64,000 nt of DNA from Nitrosomonas sp. (lineage in GTDB: Bacteria; Pseudomonadota; Gammaproteobacteria; Burkholderiales; Nitrosomonadaceae), in the NCBI GenBank assembly GCA_016703745.1, contig JADJBK010000006.1, positions 1,178,001 through 1,242,000 on the forward strand, written 5' to 3'. The translations under genes and the position numbers were made by a program. Within the stretch, counting starts at the first letter, position 1, and every line of letters begins with the position of its first letter. The notes under the pieces were generated by a model. That model had not been told where the DNA came from, did not search any database, and saw nothing but the letters and a program-made list of their open reading frames with translations. Of the stretch, positions 60,483-64,000 are shown piece by piece.

Positions 60483-63248
60483 ATGCAGCTAGCCAAGAGT
60501 TTTGATCCGGCCGATATCGAAAAAAACTGGTATGCCACCTGGGAATCGGAAGGTTATTTTTCTCCTCACCACCAAGATGGAACCAGCGCCTATTGCATCA
60601 TGCTGCCCCCGCCCAATGTTACCGGCACACTGCACATGGGACACGCCTTTCAGCACACCCTGATGGATGCGCTAATTCGTTACCACCGCATGCTGGGCGA
60701 CAACACCTTGTGGCAACCCGGCACCGATCATGCCGGTATCGCCACTCAGATTGTGGTCGAACGTCAACTGGATCAGGCCGGCATTGACCGTCGCCAGATC
60801 GGACGGGAAGCTTTTCTTGAAAGAGTCTGGCAATGGAAGGAGGCTTCCGGCTCGACCATTACCCGTCAGATGCGGCGCATGGGCGCATCGTGCGACTGGT
60901 CACATGAACGCTTTACAATGGATGAAGCCCTGTCACGCGCGGTCACCGAAGTATTCGTGCGTCTGTATCAGGATGGGCTCATTTATCGCGGCAAGCGCCT
61001 GGTCAACTGGGATCCGGTTTTGCAAACAGCCGTATCCGATCTGGAAGTGGTCTCGACCGAAGAGAATGGATCGCTATGGCATATTCTTTATCCGTTTGAT
61101 TCGACCGAAACAGGTGTAACCAGCAAACTGCAAGGACTGATCGTCGCGACCACGCGTCCAGAAACCATGCTTGGTGATATGGCCGTAGCCGTCCATCCCG
61201 ATGATGACCGCTACCGGCATCTGATTGGCCGCCACCTGCGCCTGCCACTGAGCGAACGCACCATCCCCATCATTGCTGACGATTATGTCGATCCGGCCTT
61301 TGGCAGCGGTTGCGTCAAGATCACCCCTGCGCATGATTTCAACGATTATCAGGTAGGGCTGCGGCATAATCTGGTACCGCTCAATGTATTCACTCTGGAT
61401 GGCAGAATTAACGACTGCGCTCCGGCTGAATATCAGGGTATGGATCGCTTCGAGGCCAGAAAGAAAATTTTGACGGAGCTTGAGGCGCAGGGGTTGCTCA
61501 TCGAAACCCGCCCCCACAAAATGATGGTTCCGCGCGGAGATCGCACCCAGGCGGTGATCGAACCTATGCTAACTGATCAATGGTATGTAGCAATGACTGA
61601 ATTAGCACAGCAGGGATTGGCTGTAGTCGAACGGGGTGAAGTACGTTTCGTACCAGATAATTGGACGCACGTTTATCGTCAATGGCTGGAGAACATTCAG
61701 GACTGGTGTATTTCCCGCCAGCTCTGGTGGGGACACCGCATTCCGGCCTGGTACGATGATGATGGCAATGTAACCGTTGCACATAACCTGGAAGAAGCAC
61801 AGCGTTTATCCGGCACACAGAATCTGCATCAGGATGAGGACGTGCTCGATACCTGGTTTTCCTCCGCGCTGTGGCCCTTTTCCACACTTGGCTGGCCGGA
61901 AGACACTTCCGAACTCAAGGCGTTTCTACCCAGCTCGGTGCTGGTGACTGGCTTTGATATCATTTTCTTCTGGGTGGCGCGCATGGTAATGATGTCACTG
62001 TATTTCACCGGCAAGGTACCGTTTCGCGAGGTTTACATCACCGGTCTGATCCGTGATGCTGAAGGACAGAAAATGAGCAAGTCGAAAGGCAATGTGCTCG
62101 ATCCAATCGACCTGATCGATGGCATCACGCTTCCGGAACTGATCGCAAAACGGACTACCGGCCTGATGAACCCTAATCAGGCAAAGACGATCGAAAAAAC
62201 CACGCGCCGACAGTTCCCAAACGGCATTCCATCGTTTGGAACCGACGCATTGCGCTTTACGTTTGCCAGCCTTGCTTCGCATGGCCGTGATATCAAATTT
62301 GATCTGCAACGCTGTGAAGGTTATCGTAATTTCTGCAACAAGTTGTGGAACGCAACCCGCTTTGTGCTGATGAACTGCGAAGAGAAGGATACCGGGCTGG
62401 ATAAGTCACTGCCAATCAGTTTTTCAGCAGCGGACAAATGGATCATCGGTCGTCTACAGCTGACAGAACAGTCTGTTGCAAAACACTTTACCGAATATCG
62501 TTTCGATCTTGCCGCACGCGAAATATATGAACTGGTATGGGATGAATACTGTGACTGGTATGTCGAGTTTGCCAAAGTACAACTGAGTGGTCATGACCTG
62601 GCGCGCCAGCGTGCGACCCGCCGCACACTGGTGCGCGTACTGGAGGCCATGCTGCGTCTTGCCCATCCAATCATTCCGTTCATTACCGAACAACTATGGC
62701 AGGCGGTTACACCGCTTGCCGGCAGGCAGGGTGCCAGCATTATGTTGCAACCCTTTCCCGTGGCCGATCTGTCTCGTATCGACGGGCAGGCCCATACTCA
62801 GATACTGCGACTCAAGGAAATCATCAATGCCTGCCGAACGCTGCGCAGCGAAATGAAACTGTCTCCAGCAGAACGTATCCCGCTATTGATCACGGGCGAG
62901 CACCCTGAACAATTGGCCGATTTCCCCCCCTATCTATGCGCGCTGGCGAAACTCTCTACCGTCGAAATTCTACCGACAGGGCTGCCAGATACTGATGCGC
63001 CCATAGCCATCGCTGCAGAATGCCGCCTGATGCTCAAAATAGAGGTGGATGTGCCAGTAGAACGTAAACGACTGCAAAAGGAAAGACTTCGGCTGGAAGG
63101 AGAAATCAGCAAGGCCGAAACCAAGCTTGCCAATCCTGATTTCATCGAACGCGCACCAGCAAAGGTGGTCATGCAGGAAAAAGAACGAATGACGGCATTC
63201 AGCGCCACACTCGCAAAAATAAACGAACAAATTATTAAATTAGGTTAA
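60483..63248 (+). CDS. valS: Valyl-tRNA synthetase
   Basis: A 921-residue class I synthetase from the ATG at 60483 (MQLAKSFDPADIEKNWYATW); TTG at 60474 is the alternative. It has the HIGH motif in PPPNVTGTLHMGHAF, the CP1 editing domain with TTRPETMLGDMAVAV, an insertion GITLPELIAKRTTGLMNPNQ after the KMSKSKGN motif, the anticodon domain and a C-terminal coiled coil (VERKRLQKERLRLEGEISKA) that binds tRNA. Length is close to E. coli (951). Confidence 0.97.
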   Translation: MQLAKSFDPADIEKNWYATWESEGYFSPHHQDGTSAYCIMLPPPNVTGTLHMGHAFQHTLMDALIRYHRMLGDNTLWQPGTDHAGIATQIVVERQLDQAGIDRRQIGREAFLERVWQWKEASGSTITRQMRRMGASCDWSHERFTMDEALSRAVTEVFVRLYQDGLIYRGKRLVNWDPVLQTAVSDLEVVSTEENGSLWHILYPFDSTETGVTSKLQGLIVATTRPETMLGDMAVAVHPDDDRYRHLIGRHLRLPLSERTIPIIADDYVDPAFGSGCVKITPAHDFNDYQVGLRHNLVPLNVFTLDGRINDCAPAEYQGMDRFEARKKILTELEAQGLLIETRPHKMMVPRGDRTQAVIEPMLTDQWYVAMTELAQQGLAVVERGEVRFVPDNWTHVYRQWLENIQDWCISRQLWWGHRIPAWYDDDGNVTVAHNLEEAQRLSGTQNLHQDEDVLDTWFSSALWPFSTLGWPEDTSELKAFLPSSVLVTGFDIIFFWVARMVMMSLYFTGKVPFREVYITGLIRDAEGQKMSKSKGNVLDPIDLIDGITLPELIAKRTTGLMNPNQAKTIEKTTRRQFPNGIPSFGTDALRFTFASLASHGRDIKFDLQRCEGYRNFCNKLWNATRFVLMNCEEKDTGLDKSLPISFSAADKWIIGRLQLTEQSVAKHFTEYRFDLAAREIYELVWDEYCDWYVEFAKVQLSGHDLARQRATRRTLVRVLEAMLRLAHPIIPFITEQLWQAVTPLAGRQGASIMLQPFPVADLSRIDGQAHTQILRLKEIINACRTLRSEMKLSPAERIPLLITGEHPEQLADFPPYLCALAKLSTVEILPTGLPDTDAPIAIAAECRLMLKIEVDVPVERKRLQKERLRLEGEISKAETKLANPDFIERAPAKVVMQEKERMTAFSATLAKINEQIIKLG

Positions 63249-63281
63249 TCCACCCATTTTTAAAACTCTCTGGCCCTTACC

Positions 63282-64000
63282 ATGACAAAGCTTGATAACG
63301 ACACCTTCATCCGCGCGCTCCTGCGCCAGCCAACCGACTACACCCCTGTATGGATGATGCGCCAGGCAGGACGTTATCTGCCGGAATACAACCAGACACG
63401 CGCCCGTGCCGGTGATTTTCTCTCACTATGCAAAAATCCGGATTTTGCCACAGAAGTCACCCTGCAACCTTTGGCGCGATTCCCGCTGGATGCAGCCATC
63501 CTGTTCTCCGACATACTCACCATCCCGGATGCCATGGGATTGGGACTCTATTTTGCTGCAGGTGAAGGGCCAAAATTTGAACGTCCGTTACGCGAAGAAT
63601 GGGAAATACGGGATTTGACAGTACCCGACCCGAATACCCATCTACGCTACGTCATGGACGCAGTCACCCAAATTCGCAAGGCGCTCAATAATCAGGTCCC
63701 GTTGATTGGCTTTTCTGGCAGCCCGTTTACGCTCGCCTGTTATATGATCGAAGGCGAGGGCAGCAGCGATTTCCGCCAGATCAAAACCATGCTGTATGCG
63801 CGTCCCGACTTGCTACATCACATTCTCGACATCACTGCACAGGCAGTTACTGTTTACCTGAATGCCCAGATTGAAGCCGGTGCTCAGGCTGTCATGATTT
63901 TCGACAGCTGGGGCGGAGCACTTTCACATGCCGCCTATCAGGAATTCTCCTTGCACTACATGCAGCAGATTCTGTCCGGTCTGAAGCGTGAACATCACGG
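63282..64000 (+). CDS. hemE: Uroporphyrinogen decarboxylase (3' end cut by window edge)
   Basis: The first 239 codons are present: TKLDNDTFIRALLRQPTDYT, the invariant block MMRQAGRYLPEY with its Arg and the FSDIL segment with catalytic Asp, then GFSGSPFTLACYMIEG and MIFDSWGGALS. It decarboxylates uroporphyrinogen III to coproporphyrinogen III in haem synthesis, important for a cell with many c-type cytochromes. It starts 33 bases after valS on the same strand. Confidence 0.96.
   Translation, partial: MTKLDNDTFIRALLRQPTDYTPVWMMRQAGRYLPEYNQTRARAGDFLSLCKNPDFATEVTLQPLARFPLDAAILFSDILTIPDAMGLGLYFAAGEGPKFERPLREEWEIRDLTVPDPNTHLRYVMDAVTQIRKALNNQVPLIGFSGSPFTLACYMIEGEGSSDFRQIKTMLYARPDLLHHILDITAQAVTVYLNAQIEAGAQAVMIFDSWGGALSHAAYQEFSLHYMQQILSGLKREHH

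Overview
The window reads as chromosome of an ammonia-oxidising betaproteobacterium of the genus Nitrosomonas. The decisive evidence is a complete hydroxylamine-oxidation cluster (octaheme HAO, HaoB, tetraheme cytochrome c554 and tetraheme cytochrome cM552) on the minus strand directly downstream of rpoC. The housekeeping gene orders (surE-pcm-nlpD, thrS-infC-rpmI-rplT-pheST-ihfA-merR, tRNAs-tuf-tRNA-Trp-secE-nusG-rplKAJL-rpoBC, tpiA-secG-tRNA-Leu, pepA-holC-valS) fit the same group. A CbbY-type phosphatase fits an autotroph that uses the Calvin cycle. The species cannot be named from the sequence alone.

Layout. 1-9963: rluB (cut by the window edge), ybaB, dnaX and the SRP RNA on minus; an SGNH-type hydrolase; uvrA and a glycerate kinase on plus; rlmD-like and dgkA on minus. 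10184-12546: tRNA-Leu, a Na/Ca exchanger and tsaC. 12667-15068: an intact IS66-family element inserted within the first four codons of cbbY, with a new in-frame start supplied by the element's own end. 15763-18309: surE-pcm-nlpD. 18502-26322: tRNA-Pro and the translation/IHF operon, with a probable pheST attenuator and an AUA-initiated infC. 26501-30849: the hao cluster, with a good internal promoter for cycAB. 31054-45217: the rpoBC / ribosomal protein / tuf / tRNA supercluster, with a strong promoter in front of tRNA-Tyr.

45.2-54.6 kb is the accessory part. It holds a decayed ISAs1-type transposase, a 146-bp MITE with an 8-bp target duplication, a Zur-box-like palindrome in front of a CobW-type zinc GTPase, and a DUF1826-like gene cut in two by an IS5-family element (exact TTAA duplication; removing it restores the frame). 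A frameshifted IS256 remnant follows. Last comes a four-gene unit: a large membrane-anchored protein of unknown family, a LolD/MacB-like ATPase, an FtsX-like permease and a ZnuA-like protein that lacks two of the usual metal-binding histidines. This unit, next to zinc genes, is the best candidate for a poorly described transport system.

54.8-64.0 kb returns to housekeeping genes: tRNA-Leu, secG, tpiA, an HDOD-GGDEF protein, pepA, holC, valS and the start of hemE.

A recurring theme is mobile DNA landing at gene starts. A 141-bp MITE with a TAAT duplication ends exactly on the uvrA start codon, the IS66 element sits in the cbbY start, and the second MITE lies just upstream of the cobW control region. 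All assignments come from reading the sequence; no database search was run.
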